The notes under the pieces: generated by a model
What the model saw: the letters and a program-made list of their open reading frames with translations, nothing else
What the model was told of the DNA's origin: nothing
The model's database searches: none
NCBI GenBank assembly: GCA_037201625.1
Contig: JBBCGR010000003.1
Location: 3,162,001 to 3,226,000 of the forward strand
DNA length: 64,000 nucleotides
Origin: JAMXLO01 sp037201625
Lineage (GTDB): Bacteria > Pseudomonadota > Alphaproteobacteria > Acetobacterales > Acetobacteraceae
Direction: 5' to 3'
Shown here: positions 1 through 8,286 of the stretch, in pieces
How positions within the stretch are numbered: position 1 is the stretch's first letter
Layout: the number at the start of each line of letters is the position of its first letter
Position numbers and translations under genes: made by a program

Positions 1-1
1 G

Positions 2-394
2 CAGACCTTCTCGCCCGAACATCCGGTGATGCAGGCACTGGTGGCGGGGGACTTGTCGGCCTTCATGGCGCGCGAGGCGGCGCAGCGGCGGCCGGGGCAC
101 TGGCCGCCCTATGGCCGGCTGGCCGCGCTGATCGTGTCGGCCGACACCGCCGGGGAGGCCGATGTGCTGGCGCGCGACCTTGGCCGTGCGGCGCCGCATG
201 GCGACGGGGTGGAGGTGCTGGGGCCGGCGCCCGCCCCGCTGTCGATCCTGCGCGGGCGCCACCGGCGACGGCTGCTGCTGAAGACGCGGCGCGACGTGGC
301 GGTGCAGCCGATCCTGCGCGAGTGGCTCGGCAAGGTGCAGGTCACCCGCAGCGCCCGGGTCGAGGTGGACGTCGACCCGGTGTCCTTCCTGTAG
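2..394 (+). CDS. priA: Primosomal protein N' (PriA helicase), C-terminal fragment
   Basis: About 130 residues of the C-terminal end of the replication-restart helicase PriA, entering from the left edge. The visible part has the family's C-terminal features: a HPVMQAL segment, a PPYGRLA motif, and the terminal LGPAPAPL / RGRHRRRLL / VDVDPVSFL pattern that closes most PriA proteins. The helicase core and the zinc-binding cysteines lie outside the window. PriA recognises stalled forks and loads the replisome again. The gene converges on the minus-strand MFS gene; only a short GC palindrome separates them. Confidence 0.9.
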   Translation, partial: QTFSPEHPVMQALVAGDLSAFMAREAAQRRPGHWPPYGRLAALIVSADTAGEADVLARDLGRAAPHGDGVEVLGPAPAPLSILRGRHRRRLLLKTRRDVAVQPILREWLGKVQVTRSARVEVDVDPVSFL

Positions 395-398
395 CGGC

Positions 399-412
399 GC
401 CCGGGCCCGGGC
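399..412. terminator. GC palindrome between convergent priA and MFS gene
   Basis: A perfect 14-bp palindrome (gcccgggcccgggc) lies in the 18-bp gap between two convergent stop codons. It has no T-run. The location suits a bidirectional transcription-ending hairpin, but as a loop-free palindrome it is only a candidate. Confidence 0.35.
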
Positions 413-1645
413 CTATCCGGACGGCTGGCGGTCGCCCGGGATCAGCGCCACCGCGGATGCGGCCAGCAGGGCCGCCAGCGCGGCGACGGCGAACGTGCCG
501 GTCAGCGACCAGGTGACCAGCAGGCCGCCGAGCGCCGACCCCAGCGGTCCGCCGGCCAGGTTGAGGCTCATGGAGATCGATATGACGCGGCCCAGTTCCG
601 CCGGATCGGTGCGGCGCTGGCGCAGGGTCAGCACGCCCACGTCGATCGGTCCCGCCGCGGCGCCCACCAGCATCAGCCCGAGCACCACGCCGGCCAGTCC
701 GAACTCCGCCGCCACTGGCCAGGCCGCCAGGGCCGTGAGCAGCATGCCGGCCGCCATCATCGCGCGCTCGCGCCCGGCCGCGCGCAGGTGGCCGGCGATC
801 AGCGCCGTGGTGCCGCCGACGAGCCCCAGCCCGGCCCAGAGGAAGCCGGCCACCGCCGCGCCGCCGCCTTCCGCGAAGCGCTGGGCGGCGAACACCGGCA
901 CGGCCACCACCAGCATGCCCCAGCACGCCTCGTACAGCCCGTACGACAGCGCCAGCGCGCGCAGCGTGGGCTGGCCCACGACGCGGCGCAGTCCCAGCCA
1001 GGCCTGCGCGAACAGCGGGCCCGGCGCCGGCAGCGCGCCGCGTGCCTGGCGGACCCGCCCCACGCTGGCGGCCGCTGCGGCGTAGGTGGCGGCGATGGCG
1101 CAGAGGGCGACGCCGGGACCGGCGAGGCCGACCAGCACGCCGCCAAGCGCCGGCCCGACCACGTCGGTCAGTCCGTGGATCGCGGTGTCCAGCGCGTTGG
1201 CCCGGTCCAGCGCGCCGGCTGGCACCAGGCGCGGCAGCAGGGCGCGGATGCCGGCGAAGCTCAGCGGGCTGGTCAGCGAGAAGCCGGCGGTCAGCACCAG
1301 CAGCAGCGTAGGATCGGCCCAGCCGGCGATATCCGCCACCGCCATGGCTGCCACCAGGCTGGCGCTCATTGCCATGTCCACGGCGATGGCCCAGGCCGAT
1401 CCGACGCGGTCGATCACCGCTCCGGCGATCGGGCTGACCACCAGCCCCGGCGCCACCGCGGCGAAGGCCAGCCAGCCGGCGAGCACCGGCGAGTCGAAGC
1501 GCGCCAGCGCGTACAGCACGATGGCCAGCGAGAACATCCGCCCCGCCAGCCGCGCCAGGCAGGTCGCGAGCAGCAAGGCCCGGATGTCCCGCTGGGCGAG
1601 AAGCTGCCGGTACGAGAAAGCCGGGGCTGGCGGCCCCGGCTTCAC
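413..1645 (-). CDS. MFS transporter (EntS-like, 12 TM)
   Basis: A 410-residue inner-membrane protein with about 12 hydrophobic helices, typical of the major facilitator superfamily. The loop between helices 2 and 3 reads GAVIDRVGSAW, matching the MFS DR signature region. A second charged loop (RAAGRERAM) follows the midpoint, as expected for the two six-helix halves. Overall composition resembles the EntS/MFS_3 group of drug or siderophore exporters. The substrate cannot be read from the sequence. It is a single gene, with priA converging on one side and the TPP-enzyme operon ending 190 bp away on the other. Confidence 0.8.
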   Translation of the reverse strand: MKPGPPAPAFSYRQLLAQRDIRALLLATCLARLAGRMFSLAIVLYALARFDSPVLAGWLAFAAVAPGLVVSPIAGAVIDRVGSAWAIAVDMAMSASLVAAMAVADIAGWADPTLLLVLTAGFSLTSPLSFAGIRALLPRLVPAGALDRANALDTAIHGLTDVVGPALGGVLVGLAGPGVALCAIAATYAAAAASVGRVRQARGALPAPGPLFAQAWLGLRRVVGQPTLRALALSYGLYEACWGMLVVAVPVFAAQRFAEGGGAAVAGFLWAGLGLVGGTTALIAGHLRAAGRERAMMAAGMLLTALAAWPVAAEFGLAGVVLGLMLVGAAAGPIDVGVLTLRQRRTDPAELGRVISISMSLNLAGGPLGSALGGLLVTWSLTGTFAVAALAALLAASAVALIPGDRQPSG

Positions 1646-1748
1646 GTCGTACGGTTGGTCGGAACCTGGCGTCGTGTCGGGAATGGGTCTGCGCCGTGTC
1701 TCAGTGGAACCGCTGCGGCCGGTGGCCCGCGACGTTCGCCGGCACCGG

Positions 1749-1783
1749 CCTCGCCGTCCTGGGCAAGGCCCGGGACGGCGAGG
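1749..1783 (-). terminator. Hairpin downstream of the TPP-enzyme gene
   Basis: A 16-bp stem (cctcgccgtcctgggc paired with gcccgggacggcgagg, one G-U) with a 3-nt loop lies 53 bp beyond the stop codon of the minus-strand TPP-enzyme gene. There is no clear T-run on that strand, so it may act as a Rho-assisted terminator or a 3' stabilising hairpin. Confidence 0.5.
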
Positions 1784-1835
1784 GGAGCCAAAAGCCTAGA
1801 ACGCGATCCGTTCGCGTCGGCTCACGGAAGCCGCC

Positions 1836-3494
1836 TTAGCTGTGCCAGCGGAACTCCTGTGCCTTCCGCTGCGAACCCAGGCTGAGCTTCACGTTGACCA
1901 GCGCCGGCCCTGGCGTGTTCATCGCCTCGTCGAGTGCGCCGCGCAGGTCCTTCGGATCCTCGACATAGGAGCCGTGGCCGCCGAACGCCTTCATCATCAG
2001 GTCGTAGCGCGCGCCGTAGATCAGCGAGTTCGGCCGCATGTTGAGCATCGGGTCATCAGGGATGTCGCCGCCGCCCGGCCCGATGCCGCCATTGTTGAAC
2101 ACCACGATCTTCGCTGGCATGCCGTAGCGGCACAGCGTCTCCATCTCCATCCCGGAGAAGCCGATCGCCGAGTCGCCGGACACGTGCACGATCGGCTTGT
2201 CGGGATGCACGGCGCAGGCCGCGACGACGAAGCCCAGGCCGACACCCATCGTGCCGTAGGTGCCCGCATCGAGCCGCGAACGCGGATTGTAGTTCGGCAA
2301 CTGAGTGCGCCCGATATCCATCGTGCTGGCGCCTTCAGAGCAGATGATCGCGTTCTTGGGGACCCACGCCGCGACATCGCGCAACAGCCGATAGTAGCCG
2401 CCCGGTGCCGAGTCATCGGCGATCTGCGGGGCGATCAGCGCTGCGTTCTCCGCCGACTTCTTGGTGATCGCCGCACGCCACGGCGTCTCCTTCGGGTAGA
2501 ACCACTGGCGGTTCTTCAAAGCCGAGTTGAGCTGTCCGACGATCGCCTTGCCGTCACCGACCAGCGCGACCTCGGCCGGCTTGTTCTGGTGCATCGCCTC
2601 CGGCTCGATATCGAGCTGAATCACCCGCACGTCCTTCGAGTACCGCGGCGGCAGGCCGAAATGCATGATCCAGTTGAACCGCGCACCCATCAGGAACACG
2701 ACATCCGCCTGTTGCAGCGCCAGGCTGCGCGCCGCGCCGACGGACAGCGGATGATCGTCCGGCATCACCCCCTTGCCCATCGGCGACGCCAGGAACGGCA
2801 CCTGCGTGCGCTCGATGAACGCGCGCACCTCATCCTCGGCCCGCGAGAACGCCATGCCCTTGCCGATGATCACCAGCGGCCGCTGCGCCGATTGCAGCAC
2901 GTCCAAGGCCTGCTCGACGTATTCCGGCATCGTCTGGATGCGCGGCGGATCCGGGCAGCGCACGGCCTCGTGCACGATATCGGTGTCGCATGAGCCGGTG
3001 ATGATGTCGTCCGCGATATCGAGATAGGTGGCGCCGGGCCGGCCGTAGATCGATTGCCTGACCGCCATCTCCACATAGAACGGGATGCGGTTCACGTGCT
3101 CGATCGCATGCGCCCACTTGCTGACCGGAGTCGCGGCCAGCACCTGGCGCTCTTCCTGGAACGCGCCCATGCCGTTGCGATAGGTCTCCGACGCGCCGCC
3201 GATCAGCAGCATCGGCCAACAGTTCGACTGTGCGTTCGCCAGGCCCGCGAGGCCGTGGATCACGCCGGGGCCGGTCACCACGATGCACGAGCCTGGACGG
3301 CCGGTCAGGTAGCCGACGGCGCCGGCGGCATAGGATGCGGCCTGCTCGTTGCGCATGCCGATATAGGGCAGGCCGACCCTCTGCGCCGCTTCCGCAAGCG
3401 GGCCGACCGGAAAGCCGACGACGCCGAACATATACTCCACGCCTTGTTCCTTCAGGCTTTTCGCCAGAAGGTCGGCGCCTTTGATCTCAGCCAT
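1836..3494 (-). CDS. Thiamine-diphosphate enzyme, oxalyl-CoA decarboxylase / 2-hydroxyacyl-CoA lyase type
   Basis: A 552-residue ThDP enzyme with the usual three domains: N-terminal pyrimidine-binding, central Rossmann-like, and C-terminal diphosphate-binding. The catalytic Glu50 lies in MRNEQAASYAAGAVGYLTG, and the Mg/ThDP motif is GDSAIGFSGMEMET...NNGG. That GFSGMEMETLCRY pattern is characteristic of oxalyl-CoA decarboxylase (Oxc) and 2-hydroxyacyl-CoA lyase (HACL), which release formyl-CoA or CO2 from CoA thioesters, rather than acetolactate synthase. Length fits (Oxc about 568). ATG at 3494 is chosen because GGGAG precedes it by 8-9 nt; a longer reading to 3611 adds unrelated sequence. 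It sits downstream of RidA and VOC genes, and two CaiB CoA-transferases are nearby. Oxc versus HACL is not decided. Confidence 0.8.
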   Translation of the reverse strand: MAEIKGADLLAKSLKEQGVEYMFGVVGFPVGPLAEAAQRVGLPYIGMRNEQAASYAAGAVGYLTGRPGSCIVVTGPGVIHGLAGLANAQSNCWPMLLIGGASETYRNGMGAFQEERQVLAATPVSKWAHAIEHVNRIPFYVEMAVRQSIYGRPGATYLDIADDIITGSCDTDIVHEAVRCPDPPRIQTMPEYVEQALDVLQSAQRPLVIIGKGMAFSRAEDEVRAFIERTQVPFLASPMGKGVMPDDHPLSVGAARSLALQQADVVFLMGARFNWIMHFGLPPRYSKDVRVIQLDIEPEAMHQNKPAEVALVGDGKAIVGQLNSALKNRQWFYPKETPWRAAITKKSAENAALIAPQIADDSAPGGYYRLLRDVAAWVPKNAIICSEGASTMDIGRTQLPNYNPRSRLDAGTYGTMGVGLGFVVAACAVHPDKPIVHVSGDSAIGFSGMEMETLCRYGMPAKIVVFNNGGIGPGGGDIPDDPMLNMRPNSLIYGARYDLMMKAFGGHGSYVEDPKDLRGALDEAMNTPGPALVNVKLSLGSQRKAQEFRWHS

Positions 3495-3523
3495 GGATGT
3501 TTCTCCCGTAGGGTCGTGTGGCA

Positions 3524-3542
3524 GTACTTTAGTGCTTAGTAC
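3524..3542. promoter_or_regulatory. Dyad in the TPP-enzyme leader
   Basis: A short dyad (gtact...agtac, 9-nt spacer) surrounds a repeated ttagt motif in the 129-bp gap between the RidA stop and the TPP-enzyme start. It is AT-rich compared with its surroundings and could be an operator or part of an internal promoter. No regulator can be assigned. Confidence 0.3.
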
Positions 3543-3623
3543 GCTGAACGATGTGGCGGATGTCGTCAAATCCCCTGCGCGCGCATTGCCGCACGGAGTG
3601 ACGGCATGCACGCGGCGGAACGG

Positions 3624-4010
3624 TCAGGTGATGACGGCGACGAAGTCCGCCTGCACCAGCGCGCGGCTGTCGGCCGGCAGCGGCTGCGTATGCCGCGCCG
3701 GTCGTGCCTCGGGGTCGGGGAACATCGCGAGCCACGCATCGTTCAGCGCCGCCCGCTGGGTCGCCGGATCCTTCACCCAGAAAGTGATCTTGATGATGTC
3801 GTCGACCGTGCCGCCCGCCGCCTCGATGTCCTCGCGGATATAGCCGAACACGTTGGCGACCTGCTGTTCCAGGGTCGGCGGCAGGTCGCGCGTGCCGGGG
3901 TTGGCGCCGCCGATCACGCTCGACATCACCACGTTGCCGACGCGGCTGGCATTGGGAATCGGATTCTCGTGCCGGGCACGCGATCCGTTGATGCTGCGGC
4001 GGTTGGCCAT
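3624..4010 (-). CDS. RidA family protein (enamine/imine deaminase or relative)
   Basis: A 128-residue protein of the RidA/YER057c/UK114 family, which forms trimers and hydrolyses reactive 2-aminoacrylate-type enamines in the cytoplasm. The family's C-terminal PARHT motif is present, with Arg106 at the position of the substrate carboxylate-binding arginine. The N-terminal part (NPIPNASRVGNVVMSSVIGG) matches the family's usual 'pips...v.g....sG' opening. It lies between the TPP enzyme and the VOC gene on the same strand, 12 nt downstream of the VOC stop, so it is probably co-transcribed. RidA homologues in catabolic clusters often act on pathway intermediates rather than aminoacrylate; that use here is inference. 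Confidence 0.85.
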   Translation of the reverse strand: MANRRSINGSRARHENPIPNASRVGNVVMSSVIGGANPGTRDLPPTLEQQVANVFGYIREDIEAAGGTVDDIIKITFWVKDPATQRAALNDAWLAMFPDPEARPARHTQPLPADSRALVQADFVAVIT

Positions 4011-4022
4011 GAAGGACCCCCC

Positions 4023-4601
4023 TCAGGCCGTGGCGGGCTCGGCGGCCTTGAACACCGGGACGTCCTCGGTGCGGTCCTGCAGCGCCTCCGGCCCTTCGGT
4101 CGGCAGCATCACCGCGAAGTTCAGTGCGGCATCGATGTCGCCTTCCCACACCTCGCGCGGCAGTTCGTACAGCAGTTCGACGCCATAGCCGTTGGGGTCG
4201 TGGATGTACAGGCTGTGCGTCATGCCGTGCTCCACGCGGCGGTCGAACGCGACGCCTCGCTCCTGCAGATAGGCAAGCTGTGCCAGCCATGCCTCGCGGT
4301 CCGGCAGCGCGATGGCGATGTGGCTGATCGCGCAGGCGCCGCCGTTCATCGATCCGGCGGTGGGCGGCGGCAGGTTGGGGTTCTCGATCAGCGCCACGTC
4401 GTGGTGGCTCATGGCGCCGCCGCCATGGTCGCCGCTGTAGAAGCGCATGTTCGGCGGGTTGGGACGCTGCGGCGTGGCATGAAGCTGGCCGACCTGGCGG
4501 AACCCCACGACCTCGGTCCAGAACCGATGGGACTCCTCCATGTTGCGCACGTTCAGCACGAGATGGTTCAGGCCTACGGGAGTGACTGGCTTGCTCGCCA
4601 T
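4023..4601 (-). CDS. VOC-fold (glyoxalase/extradiol dioxygenase type) metalloenzyme
   Basis: A 192-residue protein with two beta-alpha-beta3 modules of the vicinal oxygen chelate superfamily. Module one begins with LNHLVLNVRN and module two with ISHIAIALPDR. Likely metal ligands are His13, His67 or His94, and Glu142 in the DPNGYGVELLYE segment, which is the signature seen in catechol 2,3-dioxygenase-like proteins. It could cleave a catechol, isomerise a glutathione adduct or epimerise a CoA ester; the sequence does not say which. It is the first gene of the minus-strand unit VOC-RidA-TPP enzyme and diverges from the MetE-like operon across a 108-bp gap. Confidence 0.8.
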   Translation of the reverse strand: MASKPVTPVGLNHLVLNVRNMEESHRFWTEVVGFRQVGQLHATPQRPNPPNMRFYSGDHGGGAMSHHDVALIENPNLPPPTAGSMNGGACAISHIAIALPDREAWLAQLAYLQERGVAFDRRVEHGMTHSLYIHDPNGYGVELLYELPREVWEGDIDAALNFAVMLPTEGPEALQDRTEDVPVFKAAEPATA

Positions 4602-4633
4602 TTCAAACGTTTCCTTCGCATCGCCCAGAACTA

Positions 4634-4666
4634 GGAGTATAGCCCTGCTGGGAGTATAGCCCTGCT
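4634..4666. repeat. Two tandem 17-bp repeats in a divergent promoter region
   Basis: The unit ggagtatagccctgct occurs twice in a row (4634-4649 and 4651-4666, period 17). It lies in the gap between the divergent VOC and MetE-like genes. A two-copy direct repeat on one helical face, in the only space available for both promoters, is a plausible binding site for a regulator of both operons. It could also be a simple slippage duplication. Confidence 0.6.
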
Positions 4667-4709
4667 ATCCGGGGCCGTCACGCCGGCCACGCGAAAGGGA
4701 GGCAGCGCC

Positions 4710-5921
4710 ATGCAATCCAGCCGCGACCGCATCCTGACCAGCCACGCCGGCAGCCTGCCTCGCCCGGATGCACTCATCGCGGCGAACCAGGCGCGCCAGT
4801 CCGGCGGTGAGGTGGACGAATCCCGGTATCAATCGCAACTGCTCAATTCGGTGGTGGACGTGGTGCGCCGCCAGCAGGCCATCGGCGTCGACGTGCCGGG
4901 TGACGGCGAGTTCGGCAAGGCGATGGGGCATCGCGTCAACTACGGCGCGTGGTGGAGCTATTCGTTCCAGCGGCTGGACGGCCTCGACCTCACCGGACCT
5001 GGCCTGTACGAAATCCCTGCACGGCGCGCCGAGCCCGGTGAGATCGTGCTCACCAGCATGGCGGACCGGCGCGACCGGGAACGCTTCGCCGCGGCCTATG
5101 CCGACCCCGAATCCGGCATCACCACCGGTCCGCGCGCCAGGTCCTGGCCGATCTGCGTGGGTCCTCTCCGCTATACCGGGCATGAGGCGATCGCGCGCGA
5201 CATTGCCAACTTCAAAGCCGGCCTCGACGCATGCGGCATCGCGGAAGGTTTCATGACGTCGATCGCGCCGGGCAGTGCCTCGCGCATCAGCAACGCCTAT
5301 TACCGGTCGGACGAGGAGTTCCTGTTCGCGTGCGCCGATGCGATGCGCGAGGAGTACAAGGCGATCATCGACGCTGGCCTGATCCTGCAGCTCGACGATC
5401 CGTCGCTGGCCGAGAACTGGGACATGATCAATCCGGCACCGACGCTGGACGCCTATCGCCGCTTCACCCAGCAGCGAGTCGAGGCGCTGAACGCGGCGAT
5501 CGAAGGCCTGCCGCGGGACCGCATCCGGCTGCATCTGTGCTGGGGAAGCTGGCACGGACCGCACACCACCGACATCCCGATGCAGGATATCCTCGACATC
5601 GTGCTGCAGACGAACTGCGGCGCCTATTCGTTCGAGGCAGGCAACGTGCGCCACGAGCATGAATGGCGCGTGTGGCAGGCGGTGACGCTGCCCGACGACC
5701 GGCTGATCCTGCCGGGTGTCGTCAGCCACGCGACCAATGTGGTGGAGCATCCGGAACTGGTCGCCGACCGCATCGTGCGGTTCGCCAGGCTGGTGGGGCG
5801 CGAGCGCGTGATCGCCTCCATCGATTGCGGGCTCGGCGGGCGCGTGCATGCGGACATCGCCTGGGCCAAGCTGGAGGCGCTGGCGCAAGGCGCGGCGCTG
5901 GCCAGCAGACAGCTCTGGTAG
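4710..5921 (+). CDS. MetE C-terminal-domain-like zinc methyltransferase
   Basis: A 403-residue protein of the cobalamin-independent methionine synthase (UROD/MetE) superfamily. It corresponds to the catalytic barrel only, about half of true MetE (about 750 aa). The zinc ligands of the fold are visible: His275 and Cys277 (RLHLCWGSWH), Glu309 (YSFEAGN) and Cys373 (IDCGLGG). The N-terminus shows the family SHAGSLPRP and GDGEFGK motifs. Single-domain members include epoxyalkane:CoM transferases and many unassigned thiol alkyltransferases, so a simple methionine synthase role is unlikely. A GGGAGG Shine-Dalgarno site precedes the ATG. It is first in a plus-strand unit with a CaiB transferase and an EamA permease. 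Confidence 0.8.
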   Translation: MQSSRDRILTSHAGSLPRPDALIAANQARQSGGEVDESRYQSQLLNSVVDVVRRQQAIGVDVPGDGEFGKAMGHRVNYGAWWSYSFQRLDGLDLTGPGLYEIPARRAEPGEIVLTSMADRRDRERFAAAYADPESGITTGPRARSWPICVGPLRYTGHEAIARDIANFKAGLDACGIAEGFMTSIAPGSASRISNAYYRSDEEFLFACADAMREEYKAIIDAGLILQLDDPSLAENWDMINPAPTLDAYRRFTQQRVEALNAAIEGLPRDRIRLHLCWGSWHGPHTTDIPMQDILDIVLQTNCGAYSFEAGNVRHEHEWRVWQAVTLPDDRLILPGVVSHATNVVEHPELVADRIVRFARLVGRERVIASIDCGLGGRVHADIAWAKLEALAQGAALASRQLW

Positions 5922-5945
5922 CGCGCCGAAGGAGAACGATCGAAC

Positions 5946-7163
5946 ATGGCCGAACCGCACGGACCGCTGCAGGGCGTCAAGGTTGTCGCATGCTCCACCG
6001 CCCAGGCCGGCACGGTGCCGTATATGCTGATGGCCGATCTGGGCGCCGAAGTGATCAAGATCGAGGTGCCGGAGGGCGGCGATAATTCGCGCGGCTCCAC
6101 CGTGCTGCCTGGCATGCCCAGTACCTATTTCGAAACCAACAACCGCGGCGTGAAGAGCGTCACGCTGAACCTGAAGGCGCCCGAGGGGCAGGCGATCCTG
6201 CGCCAACTGGTCGCGCGTGCCGACATCTTCGGCCAGAACTTCCGCCCGGGCGCGGCGGAGAAGAACGGCTTCGGCTATGAGGATCTGCGCAAGGTCAATC
6301 CGCGGCTGGTCTACATCTCGATCTCCGGCTACGGCCCGAGCGGACCGAACGCCCATCTGCCCGGCACCGATTCGATGGCGCAGGCGCTCGGCGGCATCGC
6401 GGAGGCGTATTCCACGCCGGGCCAGCCGTTGCGCACCGGCATCGTGTCCGTTGCCGATGAAACCTGTGCCATCCTGGCGTTCGGCGGCGCGCTCGCCGCG
6501 CTCACCCATGCGCGCACCACCGGTGTCGGCCAGAAGGTGGACTGCTCGCTGCTGGGCGGGCAGATCCGGCTGATGGGCTGGACGCTGACCACCGCCATGT
6601 GGCGCAACCGCGATCCGGTGACCGGCCAGGCGCGCGTGACCGGCACGCCCGAACGGCCCGGCATCAGCGCCAGTTTCAACGACCGCGACGGCAAGCCGCT
6701 GGTGTTCCAGTTGAACGGCGCGCGGCCATGGAAGACGGCGATGACGGCACTCGGCTTCTACGAGGCGCTGGACCGCGCGGGGTTCGGCGACCTTGGCGTG
6801 ATCATCACGTCGGACGAGCGGCGAGAGACGCTGCTGCGCACGCTCGACGAGTTGTTCGCGACCGGCCTGCGCGACGACTGGGTTGCGCGCCTGCGGGCCG
6901 CGGACATCGTTGCCGCGCCGATCAACACGCTGCTCGAGGCGTCGAACGATCCCGACGTGGTGGCGAACGGCTACGTCGCCGAAGTGGACTATCCGAAATA
7001 CGGCAGGACGCTGAAGGTGCACGGCACGCCGTGGCGGTTCTCCGAGACGCCCGCGAAGCTGGGCATCGCGCCCGAACTCGGCGCCGACAACGATGCGGTG
7101 CTGGCGGAACTTGGCTATAGCGACGTGCAGATCGCCGATCTGAGGGACCGCAGGATCATTTGA
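5946..7163 (+). CDS. CaiB/BaiF family CoA-transferase (family III)
   Basis: A 405-residue type III CoA-transferase, which moves CoA between carboxylic acids through an aspartyl-CoA anhydride. The catalytic Asp is Asp142 in PGTDSMAQALGG. The N-terminal segment LGAEVIKIEVPEGGD and the NNRGVKSVTLNLK segment are diagnostic for the family. Length matches typical members (about 400). Substrates are unknown; homologues act on succinyl-, formyl-, carnitinyl- or 2-hydroxyacyl-CoA donors. AAGGAG lies upstream of the ATG. It is 24 nt downstream of the MetE-like gene and overlaps the permease start, so the three form an operon. Confidence 0.9.
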   Translation: MAEPHGPLQGVKVVACSTAQAGTVPYMLMADLGAEVIKIEVPEGGDNSRGSTVLPGMPSTYFETNNRGVKSVTLNLKAPEGQAILRQLVARADIFGQNFRPGAAEKNGFGYEDLRKVNPRLVYISISGYGPSGPNAHLPGTDSMAQALGGIAEAYSTPGQPLRTGIVSVADETCAILAFGGALAALTHARTTGVGQKVDCSLLGGQIRLMGWTLTTAMWRNRDPVTGQARVTGTPERPGISASFNDRDGKPLVFQLNGARPWKTAMTALGFYEALDRAGFGDLGVIITSDERRETLLRTLDELFATGLRDDWVARLRAADIVAAPINTLLEASNDPDVVANGYVAEVDYPKYGRTLKVHGTPWRFSETPAKLGIAPELGADNDAVLAELGYSDVQIADLRDRRII

Positions 7164-8047
7164 CGATCGAACCTCGCGTCGGCCCGGACATCCTGCGCGG
7201 CATCCTGATGATGTGCGCAGGGGTCTCGGTCTTTCCGTTCATGAACGCGGCCGTGAAGCTGCTGGCGATGGATTACCCGGCGGCCCAGATCACCTGGGCG
7301 CGCTTCACGGGTCACCTGCTGTTCATGCTGGCGGTGTTCCTGCCGCAGTATCGCTGGACGCTGCTGCGCACGCGGCGACCCTCGGTGCAGATCGGCCGGT
7401 CGCTGCTGATGCTGGTGAGCAACCTGGTGTTCGTGATGGCGATCGGCACGATCCCGCTCGCCACGGCCTCCGCCATCGGCTTCACCTCGCCGCTGATCGT
7501 GACCGCGCTGTCGGTACCGCTGCTCGGCGAGCAGGTGGGCTGGCGCCGCTGGAGCGCGGTCCTGGTGGGTTTCGCCGGCGCGCTGATGGTGATCCGGCCC
7601 GGCAGCGGGTTCCAGGACCCCGCTGTGCTGCTGCTGCTGGCGTCATCCTTCGCCTATGCGCTGTACCAGATCGCCACGCGCTGGGTCGGCCGCTACGACA
7701 ACGCCGCCACCGGCATCATCTTCGCCGCATTGCTCGGCTCCGCGGTGATGAGCCTGGTGATGCCGTTCATCTTCGTGATGCCGAAGACGATGCTGGACTG
7801 GCTGATGTTCGGCAGTCTGGGATTGCTGGGAGGCGGCGGACACTACCTCGTGATCCGGGCGTTCCAACTTGGTGCCGCGGCGGTGATCGCGCCACTCGGC
7901 TACGTGGAACTGGTGGGAACGGCGATCCTCGGCTACCTGATTTTCGACAATTTCCCCGATGCCTGGACCTGGGCCGGCGCGGCCGTGATCATCGCATCCG
8001 GTATCTACATCGCGCTGCGCGAGAGGAAACGCCGCACGGGCCAGTGA
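7160..8047 (+). CDS. DMT superfamily permease (EamA type)
   Basis: A 295-residue inner-membrane protein with ten hydrophobic helices arranged as two EamA repeats. The first is about residues 15-145, ending in the conserved GFAGALMVIRPG motif; the second is about 155-285. The start is a TTG whose T-T-G-A overlaps the stop of the upstream CaiB gene, with AGGA a few bases before it. Translational coupling is therefore likely. EamA proteins export or import small metabolites such as amino acids. Here the partner would be a substrate or product of the MetE-like/CaiB pair. Confidence 0.85.
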   Translation: MTIEPRVGPDILRGILMMCAGVSVFPFMNAAVKLLAMDYPAAQITWARFTGHLLFMLAVFLPQYRWTLLRTRRPSVQIGRSLLMLVSNLVFVMAIGTIPLATASAIGFTSPLIVTALSVPLLGEQVGWRRWSAVLVGFAGALMVIRPGSGFQDPAVLLLLASSFAYALYQIATRWVGRYDNAATGIIFAALLGSAVMSLVMPFIFVMPKTMLDWLMFGSLGLLGGGGHYLVIRAFQLGAAAVIAPLGYVELVGTAILGYLIFDNFPDAWTWAGAAVIIASGIYIALRERKRRTGQ

Positions 8048-8075
8048 GGGATATGCCGCGCCCGATAAACTGCGC

Positions 8076-8234
8076 TCAGTCGCCGACGTTCATGCTGGTG
8101 AACTTGTTCGACAGCGCCGTGCCGAAGGACGTCGCTCCAATCACCAGGGTCGCGACGATGACACCGGCAATCAACGCGTATTCGAGTGCCGTGATCGCAC
8201 GACAGTCGCGCAGCAACCGCAGAAATTGACCCAT
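8076..8234 (-). CDS. Flp-family type IVb pilin, orphan
   Basis: A 52-residue prepilin. A short basic leader (MGQFLRLLRDCRA) precedes the hallmark TALEYALIAG segment, in which the glutamate is +5 and the tyrosine +6 of the mature pilin, and then a single hydrophobic helix. ATG at 8234 is chosen because GAGGGG lies 8 nt upstream. Prepilin peptidase normally cuts Flp after glycine; here the residue before the cleavage point would be alanine. No tad/cpa assembly genes are in the window, so it must rely on a distant locus or be a spare copy. It lies alone between convergent and same-strand neighbours. Confidence 0.85.
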   Translation of the reverse strand: MGQFLRLLRDCRAITALEYALIAGVIVATLVIGATSFGTALSNKFTSMNVGD

Positions 8235-8286
8235 GTCACGGACCCCTCGATGCTGCTTCAAGCATCGCAGGGGTTACACGGGGGTT

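Noticed and set aside
4602..4709. SAM-type riboswitch before the MetE-like gene
   Set aside because: No SAM-II or other known pattern could be drawn; the gap is short and dominated by the 17-bp repeat.
4665..7022. A 785-codon minus-strand frame opposite the MetE-like and CaiB genes
   Set aside because: It is antisense to two clear genes, has shadow-type composition and no recognisable motif.
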